Position numbers and translations under genes: made by a program
NCBI GenBank assembly: GCA_017398595.1
Contig: JAFQFR010000040.1
Coordinates: forward strand, 1-42,474
DNA from: Clostridia bacterium
Lineage (GTDB): Bacteria > Bacillota > Clostridia > Oscillospirales > CAG-272
Reading direction: 5' to 3'
DNA length: 42,474 nucleotides
Notes under the pieces: generated by a model
What the model was told of the DNA's origin: nothing
Databases searched by the model: none
Seen by the model: the letters and a program-made list of their open reading frames with translations, nothing else
Shown: positions 6,726-13,414 of the stretch, in pieces
Position numbering within the stretch: position 1 is the stretch's first letter
How the letters are laid out: every line of letters starts with the position of its first letter

Positions 6726-6956
6726 ATGGATAACCGCGAATATACAAAAGCATTGAAGAACTACCCGATGGCTCTGAATGTGAAGGAAGTATCGGAGATT
6801 CTTCGTGTAAGCACGAAGCTCGTATACCGTATGGTCAATGACGGCACAATCCTCTCCGTTAAGATCGGCAGAGAGAACCGAATCCCCAAGACCGAGCTGA
6901 TCTCGTATATGAGGGGTGTTGGAAGCGCATTCGAACCCCAAATGTGTCGTAACTGA
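6726..6956 (+). CDS. xis: Excisionase (Xis-like, HTH_17)
   Basis: A 76-residue protein with a strong AGGAGG ribosome site 6 nt upstream. The motif MALNVKEVSEILRVSTKLVY then RMVNDGTILSVKIGRENRIP is the standard MerR-like winged helix of the excisionase/HTH_17 family (DNA-binding, binds and bends the attachment site). It precedes the integrase by 99 nt, the same order as xis-int of Tn916. It most likely directs the integrase toward excision. The intervening 99 nt contain a short hairpin (GCGG-CGAAAA-CCGC at about 7010-7023) before the int ribosome site. Confidence 0.85.
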   Translation: MDNREYTKALKNYPMALNVKEVSEILRVSTKLVYRMVNDGTILSVKIGRENRIPKTELISYMRGVGSAFEPQMCRN

Positions 6957-7055
6957 TAAAACTCTCGATTATAGCTGGATATATACAAAAACTTGTGGTA
7001 TGTTGGTGTTGCGGCGAAAACCGCACCCAATACATAGTGAAAGGAACATAGAATA

Positions 7056-8258
7056 ATGGCACAGAAAAACTCAATGGCTGCAAGCCTCCAAGTGAAGAAA
7101 GGACGCTTGTACGCTGTAATTCAGCACAAAGGACCGGATGGGAAATATAAGTCTGTATGGCGTGCCCTGGGGCTGCCGGAGGACGCGAACAAGGCCAAGG
7201 TAAACAAAGCATACCGCGAAGTCGTAAGCAAGTACGAGATCGAGGCGGCGGAAGAAGCCGAGCGCATGAACCGCCCGCAGAACGAGATTCCGATCTTCGA
7301 GTACATGACAATATGGCTCGAAAAGCAGGCAAAGAACATCCAGATCAATACATACAGAAGCTATCACAGTATGATCTACGGTAAGATCAGAAGATACTTC
7401 GAACGAAGAAAGGATCTGACGGTAGGCTCAATTCGCTCAAAAGATATCGATGAATTCTACAATCAGCTCTTCGAAGACAACGTAGTATCAAACACAGTCA
7501 TTCATTATCACGCAGTCCTGCGTAAAGCATTCCAGCAAGCATTCAAGGACGAGTTGATTGAAGCCAACCCATTCGACAGAGTCGATCGCCCGAAGAAGAA
7601 CAAATTCCAGGGTGAAAACTACAGCGAAGAAGAACTGCTCGCACTGCTGAAGCTCACCAAAGATGATCCGATCTATCCTGCGATTATGTTCGCGGGAGGA
7701 CTTGGACTCAGACGAAGTGAAGCACTCGGCGTAAGATGGTCACGCATTGACTTTGAAGAAAGATGTGTACTGCTCGACACCAAAATCGTGGAAACCAAGG
7801 AGAACGGCAAAACACACATACAAGCAATAGAAGAAATGAAAAACAAATCGAGCCATAGAACGCTCCCTCTGCCGGATCAGGTTTATGAAATGCTCGTAGA
7901 GATCAAGGCAAAACAGGAACTGTACAAAAAGATGTTCAAGAGCAGCTACAGCCGTGAATACGACGATTATGTCTGCGTGAATCAGCTTGGCGAACTCATG
8001 AAGCCATCTTATGTCACGGAACACTTCGCAGCCATCATACAAGATCTCGGACTGCGGAAGATACGCTTCCATGACCTCCGACACACATTCGCCAGTGTAC
8101 TGATAAATAACGATGTACCGCTGATCAATGTATCACGGTTCCTCGGACACTCCGATATCTCCACCACGGCAAATATCTATGCACACCTCGATAAGTCAAA
8201 CAAGCAGTCGAGCGCGGATATCATGACCGGCATCCTCGGTGGAAAGGAGGGCAAATGA
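7056..8258 (+). CDS. int: Tyrosine recombinase / integrase, Tn916 type
   Basis: A 400-residue protein. An N-terminal arm-binding domain covers about 10-65 (KGRLYAVIQHKGPDGKYKSV), a SAM-like core-binding domain about 75-180, and the catalytic domain about 188-395. The catalytic set is complete: R219 in GLGLRRSEALGVRW, K264 in MKNKSSHRTLPL, H339 and R342 in FHDLRHTFASVL, H365 in FLGHSD, and nucleophile Y375 in NIYAHL. GAAAGGAA precedes the start. The gene points at the tRNA-Ser 3' end, the expected attachment site. Its stop codon is buried in a perfect 11-bp hairpin. Confidence 0.95.
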   Translation: MAQKNSMAASLQVKKGRLYAVIQHKGPDGKYKSVWRALGLPEDANKAKVNKAYREVVSKYEIEAAEEAERMNRPQNEIPIFEYMTIWLEKQAKNIQINTYRSYHSMIYGKIRRYFERRKDLTVGSIRSKDIDEFYNQLFEDNVVSNTVIHYHAVLRKAFQQAFKDELIEANPFDRVDRPKKNKFQGENYSEEELLALLKLTKDDPIYPAIMFAGGLGLRRSEALGVRWSRIDFEERCVLLDTKIVETKENGKTHIQAIEEMKNKSSHRTLPLPDQVYEMLVEIKAKQELYKKMFKSSYSREYDDYVCVNQLGELMKPSYVTEHFAAIIQDLGLRKIRFHDLRHTFASVLINNDVPLINVSRFLGHSDISTTANIYAHLDKSNKQSSADIMTGILGGKEGK

Positions 8259-8284
8259 GGCACTCACACGAGTGCCTCATTTTA
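8255..8284 (+). terminator. Hairpin overlapping the integrase stop codon
   Basis: ATGAGGCACTC-ACAC-GAGTGCCTCAT (8255-8280) is a perfect 11-bp stem with a 4-nt loop, followed by TTTT. It contains the int stop codon. It probably terminates or attenuates transcription into the next gene. Confidence 0.75.
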
Positions 8285-8291
8285 CATAACC

Positions 8292-8867
8292 ATGACAAAC
8301 GAACAGATTGTGTCATACCCCAAAGAAGAATACATAACCGGAGGAACGCTCTACCAGTACCTCCACATCTCCAAACGGAAGATGAAATACCTGCTCGAAA
8401 ACGGATACATTCCGTACATCGATACGGGTAAACAAACACACAGATACATAGTCAGGATTGCAGATGCAGAAGCCTTCAAACTTAGGTTGGCATCAGATGC
8501 CGAGCTTCTTATCAACATCCAGGGGAACTTCTCATCGAATTGCAAACGCCCGGCAAAGATACCAACATTACCGATCAATCCGACGAAACAAAACAGCGAA
8601 AAATTCAAAAGCTATCTGCAGGTCTCATGGGCAGATGAGCCGGATGCTATACCTGCTAAAAGGGTAGCGGAAATGGTGGGATTCCCATCGCAGAGGATCT
8701 ACGCACTATGCGATCAAAAGAAAATCTTCTCGGTCAGAATCAACGATAGAATCTTCTGCAGCAAGGACAGTGTGATCGCTCACTTCGCAAGCGTGGAAAG
8801 AATCGCCAAGCCGTTCGCCACTGCAAGGTACGCCGAGCTGATCAAGGAATTCGCAGAGCAGCTGTAA
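8292..8867 (+). CDS. Double helix-turn-helix protein next to int
   Basis: A 191-residue protein. It appears to carry two excisionase-like DNA-binding units: residues 15-65 (TGGTLYQYLHISKRKMKYLL, then a wing with HRYIVRI) and residues 120-165 (IPAKRVAEMVGFPSQRIYAL, then a wing FSVRINDRIFCSKD). The link between them is polar and Pro/Asn-rich. Length and layout suggest an accessory factor bending the attachment site or regulating int, but no named family is recognised. It starts 33 nt after int, on the far side of a terminator-like hairpin, with no clear ribosome site; a leaderless-like or readthrough expression is possible. Confidence 0.7.
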   Translation: MTNEQIVSYPKEEYITGGTLYQYLHISKRKMKYLLENGYIPYIDTGKQTHRYIVRIADAEAFKLRLASDAELLINIQGNFSSNCKRPAKIPTLPINPTKQNSEKFKSYLQVSWADEPDAIPAKRVAEMVGFPSQRIYALCDQKKIFSVRINDRIFCSKDSVIAHFASVERIAKPFATARYAELIKEFAEQL

Positions 8868-8882
8868 AACTACATACATAAC

Positions 8883-8922
8883 AAAAACAGAGGTTGATGA
8901 AAAATCAGCCTCTGTTTTGATT
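8883..8922 (+). terminator. Terminator at the right end of the element
   Basis: AACAGAGGTTGAT and ATCAGCCTCTGTT form a stem followed by a T-rich tail, directly after the stop of the double-HTH gene. Confidence 0.8.
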
Positions 8923-8932
8923 TATTGGGTTC

Positions 8933-8969
8933 AAAAAAAGAAGCGGCTTGATCAGGAATCAAGCCGCTT
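8933..8969 (-). terminator. Terminator of tRNA-Ser
   Basis: AAGCGGCTTGAT / ATCAAGCCGCTT (8941-8969) forms a 12-bp stem. Read on the minus strand it is followed by CTTTTTTT, so it ends the leftward tRNA transcript right after the encoded CCA. Confidence 0.85.
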
Positions 8970-9058
8970 TGGCGGAGAGAGAGGGATTCGAACCCTCGTG
9001 TGGTTGCCCACAAACTGATTTCGAGTCAGCCCCGTTATGACCGCTTCGATATCTCTCC
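8970..9058 (-). tRNA. tRNA-Ser (anticodon CGA)
   Basis: The minus strand folds as a class II tRNA. The acceptor is GGAGAGA/TCTCTCC with discriminator G and an encoded CCA (8970-8972). The anticodon arm CTGACTCGAAATCAG gives anticodon CGA, which reads UCG. There is a long variable arm, and the T arm GAGGGTTCGAATCCCTC. Without CCA the gene is 8973-9058. The integrated element abuts its 3' end, so the last bases may be element-supplied while keeping the gene intact. The nearest good promoter is about 365 nt upstream, beyond two broken copies of the tRNA 5' half. Confidence 0.95.
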
Positions 9059-9227
9059 ATCTATTTTCACTCACAAAGTGAGATGAAAGCAATATTAAGT
9101 TTTATTAGAATTCGTATTAGAACTGAGAATTTCCGGAGAATCGGGAAGTCGCAAAATCAGCGATTATCTCGCGTTTTCGCCGTTTATCTCTCGTTTTCAT
9201 CGATGAGGCATCCGAATGACCGACAAC

Positions 9228-9272
9228 ATTTCGAGTCAGCCCCGTTATGACCACTTCGATACCTCTGCGTAT
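9228..9272 (-). pseudogene. Partial tRNA-Ser copy 1 (5' half only)
   Basis: These 45 nt match the anticodon, D arm and 5' acceptor half of the intact tRNA-Ser (9018-9060) with a few changes (GACCACTTCGATACC instead of GACCGCTTCGATATC). The match breaks inside the anticodon arm; the T arm and 3' end are missing. Confidence 0.85.
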
Positions 9273-9301
9273 TCGGTTGTACTGCAAGAGGTAACTTTAT
9301 G

Positions 9302-9319
9302 TCGTTCCTTACGGAACGA
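9302..9319. repeat. Short perfect palindrome
   Basis: TCGTTCC-TTAC-GGAACGA, a 7-bp perfect stem without a T-tail, lies between the two broken tRNA copies. Confidence 0.6.
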
Positions 9320-9321
9320 AG

Positions 9322-9387
9322 ATTTCGATGTCAGCATAGTTTCGCTGCGCGAAACATTGTTATGACCACTTCGATACCTCTGCGTAT
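9322..9387 (-). pseudogene. Partial tRNA-Ser copy 2, interrupted by a palindrome
   Basis: Bases 9359-9387 are identical to the end of copy 1. Bases 9322-9335 (ATTTCGATGTCAGC) match its anticodon part with one inserted base. Between them about 23 nt are inserted, containing the perfect palindrome GTTTCGC-TGC-GCGAAAC (9339-9355). It lies about 30 nt downstream of a strong leftward promoter, the natural spacing for a tRNA gene. Confidence 0.75.
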
Positions 9388-9423
9388 GCAATTATATAAT
9401 TATGTGATTGACTCACGACGATT

Positions 9424-9452
9424 ATTATAACACAACTGATTTGTAAATGCAA
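9424..9452 (-). promoter_or_regulatory. Probable original tRNA-Ser promoter
   Basis: On the minus strand TTGCAT (9452-9447), 17 nt, TATAAT (9429-9424); start near 9417. It reads leftward through both broken copies toward the intact tRNA-Ser. Confidence 0.7.
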
Positions 9453-9462
9453 GAGTTTTTTT

Positions 9463-9492
9463 AAAAAAGGAAAGGCAATTTTGCCTTTCCTT
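9463..9492 (-). terminator. Terminator of the flavodiiron operon
   Basis: AAGGAAAGGCAA / TTGCCTTTCCTT forms a 12-bp stem; on the minus strand it is followed by a T-run (complement of 9463-9468). It ends the leftward operon at 9539-11413. Confidence 0.85.
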
Positions 9493-9538
9493 GAAACAAT
9501 CCTATATAGACAGTGCCTATAAATGTCTTGTGATCGTT

Positions 9539-10693
9539 TTATTGGGATAGTTCGGCGGCAAGTGCGTCGAGCTGTGCGGTGCTCTCCGCATTCAATGCCG
9601 AGATGATCTTTACGGTAGTATCCGTATAGGTCAGGTTCTTGCACTTTTCAAGCATGGCTTTCATCACCTTTGCCGCCATCGGTGCCCAGCTTCCGTTTTC
9701 GATAAACGCAACCGTTCTGTTTTGGAAATTGCGCTCGGTCAAGTGATCGATAAACATGCGCATGAACGGGAAAATATCTGCATTATAGGTGGTCGTGGCA
9801 AGCACCAGCTTGCTGTAGCGGAAAGCGTCTGCGACCGCCTGTGCCATATCGCATCTCGCGAGGTCATATACCGCAACATTTGCGCAGCCGTTCGCTTTCA
9901 GCTTTTCCGCGAGCTGCAAGACCGCTGTTTTCGTATTTCCGTAAATCGAAGTATATGCGAGCACAACGCCCTCTTCCTCTGCCGCATAGCTTGACCATGT
10001 GTTATACAGACCGAGGTAGTAGCCGAGGTTTTCGGTCAGCACGGGACCGTGCAGCGGGCAGATCGTTTGTATATCCAGTCCTGCCGCCTTTTTCAAAAGA
10101 TTCTGCACCTGCGCACCGTATTTGCCGACGATGCCGATGTAATAGCGTCTTGCCTCGTCCGCCCAGGGCTCCTCCACATCCGGAGCGCCGAACTTGCCGA
10201 AGCCGTCTGCCGAAAACAGGACCTTATCCGTGCTGTCGTAGGTCACGATCACCTCGGGCCAATGCACCATCGGCGCCGTAACGAAGGTCAGAACATGCTT
10301 ACCAAGCGAAAGGGTGTCCCCCTCTCCGACAACGATCTGCTTGTCTGCGAAGTCGGTACCGAAAAAGCTCTGCATCATCCCAAATGCCTTGGCAGAGGCA
10401 ACGATCTTTGCCTGCGGATATGCATGCACAAACTGCAAAATATTCGCGGAGTGATCGGGCTCCATATGCTGCACGATCAGATAATCGGGTGTCCTGCCCG
10501 CAAGCACTTCCACCATATTGCCCAGCCATTCCTCGGTGAAAGCGGCGTCAACGGTATCCATGATCGCGATCTTCTCGTCTAAGATCGCATAGGAATTATA
10601 TGCCATGCCGTGCGGGACGGTATATTGCCCCTCAAACAGATCTACTTTATGGTCATTGACTCCGATATAGCGGATGTCGGCTGTAATCTTCAT
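9539..10693 (-). CDS. fprA: Flavodiiron protein (FprA family)
   Basis: A 384-residue protein. The N-terminal metallo-beta-lactamase-like domain (about 1-245) has the di-iron ligands in HMEPDHS and HWPEVIVTYD, and a later LHGPV histidine. The C-terminal flavodoxin domain (about 250-384) binds FMN with YTSIYGNTKTA. Such proteins reduce O2 to water or NO to N2O using electrons from rubredoxin, ferredoxin or NADH systems in the cytoplasm of anaerobes. The start at 10693 (MKITAD) has GGGGGAG about 6 nt upstream; an ATG at 10708 would overlap that site. The gene follows the ferredoxin-domain gene by 18 nt and both are probably switched on by the divergent Crp/Fnr regulator. Confidence 0.93.
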   Translation of the reverse strand: MKITADIRYIGVNDHKVDLFEGQYTVPHGMAYNSYAILDEKIAIMDTVDAAFTEEWLGNMVEVLAGRTPDYLIVQHMEPDHSANILQFVHAYPQAKIVASAKAFGMMQSFFGTDFADKQIVVGEGDTLSLGKHVLTFVTAPMVHWPEVIVTYDSTDKVLFSADGFGKFGAPDVEEPWADEARRYYIGIVGKYGAQVQNLLKKAAGLDIQTICPLHGPVLTENLGYYLGLYNTWSSYAAEEEGVVLAYTSIYGNTKTAVLQLAEKLKANGCANVAVYDLARCDMAQAVADAFRYSKLVLATTTYNADIFPFMRMFIDHLTERNFQNRTVAFIENGSWAPMAAKVMKAMLEKCKNLTYTDTTVKIISALNAESTAQLDALAAELSQ

Positions 10694-10711
10694 TTTGGTC
10701 TCCCCCATTGC

Positions 10712-11413
10712 TTATTCTATAATTCTTCCGTCCGTCGAAACGGTAACGACCTGCCACGGAATAAACTTGCCGCTTGCCTGCAAAGCACGTTTCACGGCAT
10801 TTTCAAGACCGCCGCAGCAAGGCACTTCCATGCGAACGATCTTTACGCTTTTAATGGTATTATTGGCAATGATCTGCGTGAGCTTTTCGGCATAGTCGCC
10901 CTCATCCAGTTTCGGGCAGCCGATCAGCGTAATGTGGTTGCGAATAAATTCGTTGTGAAAATCTCCATAGGCGAATGCCGTGCAATCTGCGGCGATCAAA
11001 AGGTTGGCATCCTCAAAATACGGTGCGTTCACGGGAACCAGCTTGATCTGGCAAGGCCACTGCGAAAGCTGACTTACGGGCGCCGACGTCATCTTTGCAG
11101 TCGGTGCGGGCGTCTCTCGCTTGATCGCTCTCGACTGTGTTCCGGGACAACCGCACGGCAGCTTCACACCGAATTTCTGCATCTTTGCCTGCCGAACCGC
11201 ATCCTCGTTATATGCGGGAGCTTCGCGCTCCTCAAAAGAAATGGCGTCTACGGGGCAAGCGGGCAAGCAATCGCCAAGTCCGTCGCAGTAGTCCTCGCGG
11301 GTAAGCGTCGCCTTTCCGCCTATCATCTCGATGGCGCCCTCATGGCAGGCAGCGGCGCAGGCACCGCATCCGTTGCATTTTTCCGTATCTATTTTAATAA
11401 TTTTTCTAAGCAT
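10712..11413 (-). CDS. 4Fe-4S ferredoxin-domain protein
   Basis: A 233-residue protein. The first cluster motif is C13xxCxxCxxxC23, followed by H. The second is CDGLGDCLPACP (C43, C49, C53), a variant seen in clostridial proteins that precede redox operons. Residues 75-233 form a second, less known domain with a CGCPG motif (about 92-96), DCTAFAYGDFH, IGCPKLDEGDYAEKL and a VPCCGGLENAV motif, all Cys-containing. It probably shuttles electrons to the downstream flavodiiron protein. AAGGAGG precedes the start. The promoter carries an operator centred at -41.5, so activation by the neighbouring Crp/Fnr protein is likely. Confidence 0.88.
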   Translation of the reverse strand: MLRKIIKIDTEKCNGCGACAAACHEGAIEMIGGKATLTREDYCDGLGDCLPACPVDAISFEEREAPAYNEDAVRQAKMQKFGVKLPCGCPGTQSRAIKRETPAPTAKMTSAPVSQLSQWPCQIKLVPVNAPYFEDANLLIAADCTAFAYGDFHNEFIRNHITLIGCPKLDEGDYAEKLTQIIANNTIKSVKIVRMEVPCCGGLENAVKRALQASGKFIPWQVVTVSTDGRIIE

Positions 11414-11427
11414 TTCTCACAGCCTCC

Positions 11428-11457
11428 TTGTTTTTTCTGAGGCTATTATAGTATAAT
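11428..11457 (+). promoter_or_regulatory. Promoter of the Crp/Fnr gene
   Basis: TTGTTT (11428-11433), 18 nt, TATAAT (11452-11457). The operator at 11473-11486 lies just downstream of the start, fitting self-repression. Confidence 0.6.
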
Positions 11458-11486
11458 GGCTATCATAAGTATGTTGAAATTTCAAC
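11445..11486 (-). promoter_or_regulatory. Class II Crp/Fnr-type promoter of the ferredoxin-fprA operon
   Basis: The minus-strand -10 TATAAT is at 11450-11445, placing +1 near 11438. The perfect palindrome GTTGAAATTTCAAC (11473-11486) is centred at 11479.5, that is -41.5, the classical activator position. The -35 region lacks a consensus hexamer, as expected of an activator-dependent promoter. Confidence 0.75.
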
Positions 11487-11500
11487 AAACGGAGAAAAAC

Positions 11501-12187
11501 ATGAAAAAATATTTGGAAACCTTGCGAAAGTGCCCTCTTTTTCAGCAAATAGAAGATGAAAACCTGCTGAAAATGCTCGGCTGCCTCGGTGCAAAAGTAG
11601 AAACGTTCGATAAAAAATACACCATCTTCGCCAAAGGTACACCCGCAAAATATATCGGCATCCTGCTCTCGGGATCTGCGCAGATCGTACAGGTCGATTA
11701 CTACGGGAACCGCAGCATTCTGGGCAGCGTTGCACCGTCCGAAGTCTTTGCCGAGGCGTTCGCCTGTGCGGGAATGGACACGCTGCCTGTATCCGTGACG
11801 GCGAATGAACCTTGCGAGGTCATGCTCATCAACCGCGATCATATCCTGCACACCTGTCAAAACCACTGCGGCTTTCATCAGCAATTGATCTTCAATTTGA
11901 TGAAGGATCTTGCGTACAAAGCGATCCTCTTTCAGCAGAAGATCGAGATCACTTCCAAACGTACCACAAAAGAAAAGCTCATGACGTACCTGCTGCTGTA
12001 TGCCAAAAAAGCAAACAGCAACAGCTTTGAGATCCCCTTTGACCGCCAAGAGCTTGCCGACTACCTCGAGGTGGACCGCAGCGGGCTCTCTGCGGAGATC
12101 GGCAAACTGCGCAAGGAAGGCGTTCTCGAGAACCACAGAAAGCGTTTTACCCTTTATAGATCCAACTCGATTCCCACGGGGCAATGA
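11501..12187 (+). CDS. Crp/Fnr family transcription regulator
   Basis: A 228-residue protein. The cyclic-nucleotide-binding-like beta-roll covers about 20-115 (GILLSGSAQIVQVDYYGNRS), the dimer helix about 120-150 (LIFNLMKDLAYKAILFQQKI), and the C-terminal winged helix about 155-220 (FDRQELADYLEVDRSGLSAE, then IGKLRKEGVL). Several cysteines are present, but no N-terminal Fnr-type cluster, so the signal is unknown (heme, NO or redox possible). The start at 11501 has GGAG 7 nt upstream. It is divergent from the ferredoxin-flavodiiron operon and probably activates it. Its 3' end overlaps that of xth by 34 nt, convergently. Confidence 0.88.
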   Translation: MKKYLETLRKCPLFQQIEDENLLKMLGCLGAKVETFDKKYTIFAKGTPAKYIGILLSGSAQIVQVDYYGNRSILGSVAPSEVFAEAFACAGMDTLPVSVTANEPCEVMLINRDHILHTCQNHCGFHQQLIFNLMKDLAYKAILFQQKIEITSKRTTKEKLMTYLLLYAKKANSNSFEIPFDRQELADYLEVDRSGLSAEIGKLRKEGVLENHRKRFTLYRSNSIPTGQ

Positions 12188-12909
12188 TCGCTGCCCATGA
12201 CCGTATCGAAAATGAAGCTGTCTTTTACTTTGGAAAAAATTCGGTCGGAGACTACAAAATAATCGATGCGCCAGCCAACGTTCTTCTCTCTGGCGTGATA
12301 CATGTAGCTCCACCACGAATACTGCACCTTGTCGGGGTACAGGCTGCGGAAAGTATCGGTAAATCCTGCGTCCAACAGCTCCGAAAACTTTCCTCTTTCT
12401 TCGTCCGAAAAGCCCGCGCTGAAATGGTTGGTTTTCGGATTTTTTAAGTCGATCTCCGCATGCGCTACGTTGAGATCCCCGCAGTAGATGACCGGTTTTT
12501 GGCTGTCGAGTACTTTTATATAGTCGCGCAGCGCATCTTCCCATGCCATGCGGTAGTCCAGGCGTGCCAGTTCACGCTTGGCATTCGGCGTATACACGCA
12601 CAGAAGGAAGAAGCTGTCGTACTCCAGCGTAATTGCTCTGCCCTCGGTGTCGTGCTCGGGAATCCCGATGCCGTATCGCACGGACAGCGGTTCATGTTTT
12701 GTAAAAACCGCCGTTCCCGAATAGCCCTTTTTCTCCGCGCTGTACCAATACTGATGATAGCCGGGCGCATCAAAATCTGCTTGTCCCGGCTGCATTTTGG
12801 TTTCCTGTATGCAAAAGAAATCCGCATCCGCCGACCGAAAGAAATCGGCAAAGCCTTTCTCCAGGCAGGCCCGAAAGCCGTTTACATTCCATGATATACA
12901 TTTCATCAT
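12154..12909 (-). CDS. xth: Exodeoxyribonuclease III
   Basis: A 251-residue protein (250 if started at the second ATG, 12906). It shows the full EEP nuclease pattern: MKCISWNVNGFRA, FFCIQETKMQ (metal-binding Glu), GYSGTAVFTKHEP, YTPNA, YCGDLNVAH (Asp/Asn pair), WWSY and GWRIDYFVVS, and a terminal GSDHCPVG with the catalytic Asp-His. It removes 3' blocking groups and cuts at abasic sites in DNA repair. The start follows the rrf2 stop by 1 nt with AGAGAGG inside the end of rrf2, so the two are coupled and belong to the metY-cysK-rrf2 transcription unit or a sub-unit of it. Confidence 0.93.
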   Translation of the reverse strand: MMKCISWNVNGFRACLEKGFADFFRSADADFFCIQETKMQPGQADFDAPGYHQYWYSAEKKGYSGTAVFTKHEPLSVRYGIGIPEHDTEGRAITLEYDSFFLLCVYTPNAKRELARLDYRMAWEDALRDYIKVLDSQKPVIYCGDLNVAHAEIDLKNPKTNHFSAGFSDEERGKFSELLDAGFTDTFRSLYPDKVQYSWWSYMYHAREKNVGWRIDYFVVSDRIFSKVKDSFIFDTVMGSDHCPVGIELDL

Positions 12910-12910
12910 T

Positions 12911-13330
12911 CTAAATGTTTCCTCTCTCCGATTGCATAAGGTCTGCGATCGTAATACCGTCAAAATACTCGTTTGTCATGGTATAGAACTTTTTCCACAT
13001 CTGCAGCGTTCTGCATTCCGCGGCACGCGCACAGGGAGCCGCTTCCCGTTCCAGACAGGAAACGGGTGCGAGATTCCCCTCTGTAAGGCGAAGGATCTCG
13101 CCTACGGTATATTCGTGGGGCGCTCTGCTCAGGCGGTACCCGCCGCCCTTTCCGTGCAGACCGATGATCAGCTTATTCTTGGTCAGTACCGGCAGAATTC
13201 GTTCGAGATATTTCAGTGGCAGTGCCTGACGCTCCGCCACATCCTTCATCGGTATATAATTTTCGCCGCCCTGCTCTGCCAGATCGATCAGCACGCGCAG
13301 CGCATATCTTCCTCTGGTGGAAATCATCAT
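12911..13330 (-). CDS. Rrf2 family regulator with three cysteines
   Basis: A 139-residue protein. The N-terminal winged helix is STRGRYALRVLIDLAEQ, IPMKDVAERQALPLKYLERI then HGKGGGYRLSR. After it, CLEREAAPCARAAEC (Cys at about 92, 99 and 105) matches the IscR-type cluster-binding spacing rather than the cysteine-free CymR. It sits downstream of metY and cysK and upstream of xth, all leftward. It is the likely reader of the paired inverted repeats at the metY promoter, coupling sulfur assimilation to cysteine or Fe-S status. A hairpin at 13378-13406 separates it from cysK. Confidence 0.88.
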   Translation of the reverse strand: MMISTRGRYALRVLIDLAEQGGENYIPMKDVAERQALPLKYLERILPVLTKNKLIIGLHGKGGGYRLSRAPHEYTVGEILRLTEGNLAPVSCLEREAAPCARAAECRTLQMWKKFYTMTNEYFDGITIADLMQSERGNI

Positions 13331-13377
13331 GGTCTCTGTCGCTCCTTTCCGTAAATATCCAATTTTTTATAAGAGAG

Positions 13378-13406
13378 TACCTGTGCAGGTCATCCCCGCA
13401 CAGGTA
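13378..13406. repeat. Hairpin between cysK and rrf2
   Basis: TACCTGTGC and GCACAGGTA form a 9-bp stem with an 11-nt loop. On the minus strand no T-run follows, so it is more likely an mRNA processing or partial attenuation element than a full terminator. Confidence 0.55.
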
Positions 13407-13414
13407 TTTTTCTT

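Larger units (their letters stand above)
1..8969. mobile_element. Integrated mobile element, right part, next to tRNA-Ser
   Basis: This is a block of non-core genes: XRE repressor, ImmA-type protease, Y-family polymerase, MazF toxin, ribbon-helix-helix protein, excisionase and tyrosine integrase. The int/xis module sits at the end nearest a tRNA gene, as in Tn916/ICEBs1-like elements and many integrative mobilizable elements. The block is visibly more A/T-rich than the core genes to its right. No relaxase, coupling protein or type IV secretion gene is present in this part. I found no second copy of the tRNA-Ser 3' end inside the block, so the left attachment site must lie before position 1. 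The right border is placed at the tRNA terminator and could be off by tens of bases. Confidence 0.8.

Noticed and set aside
11417..12544. Leftward 375-codon frame opposite the Crp/Fnr gene
   Set aside because: It crosses both the Crp/Fnr gene and the end of xth without domain resemblance.
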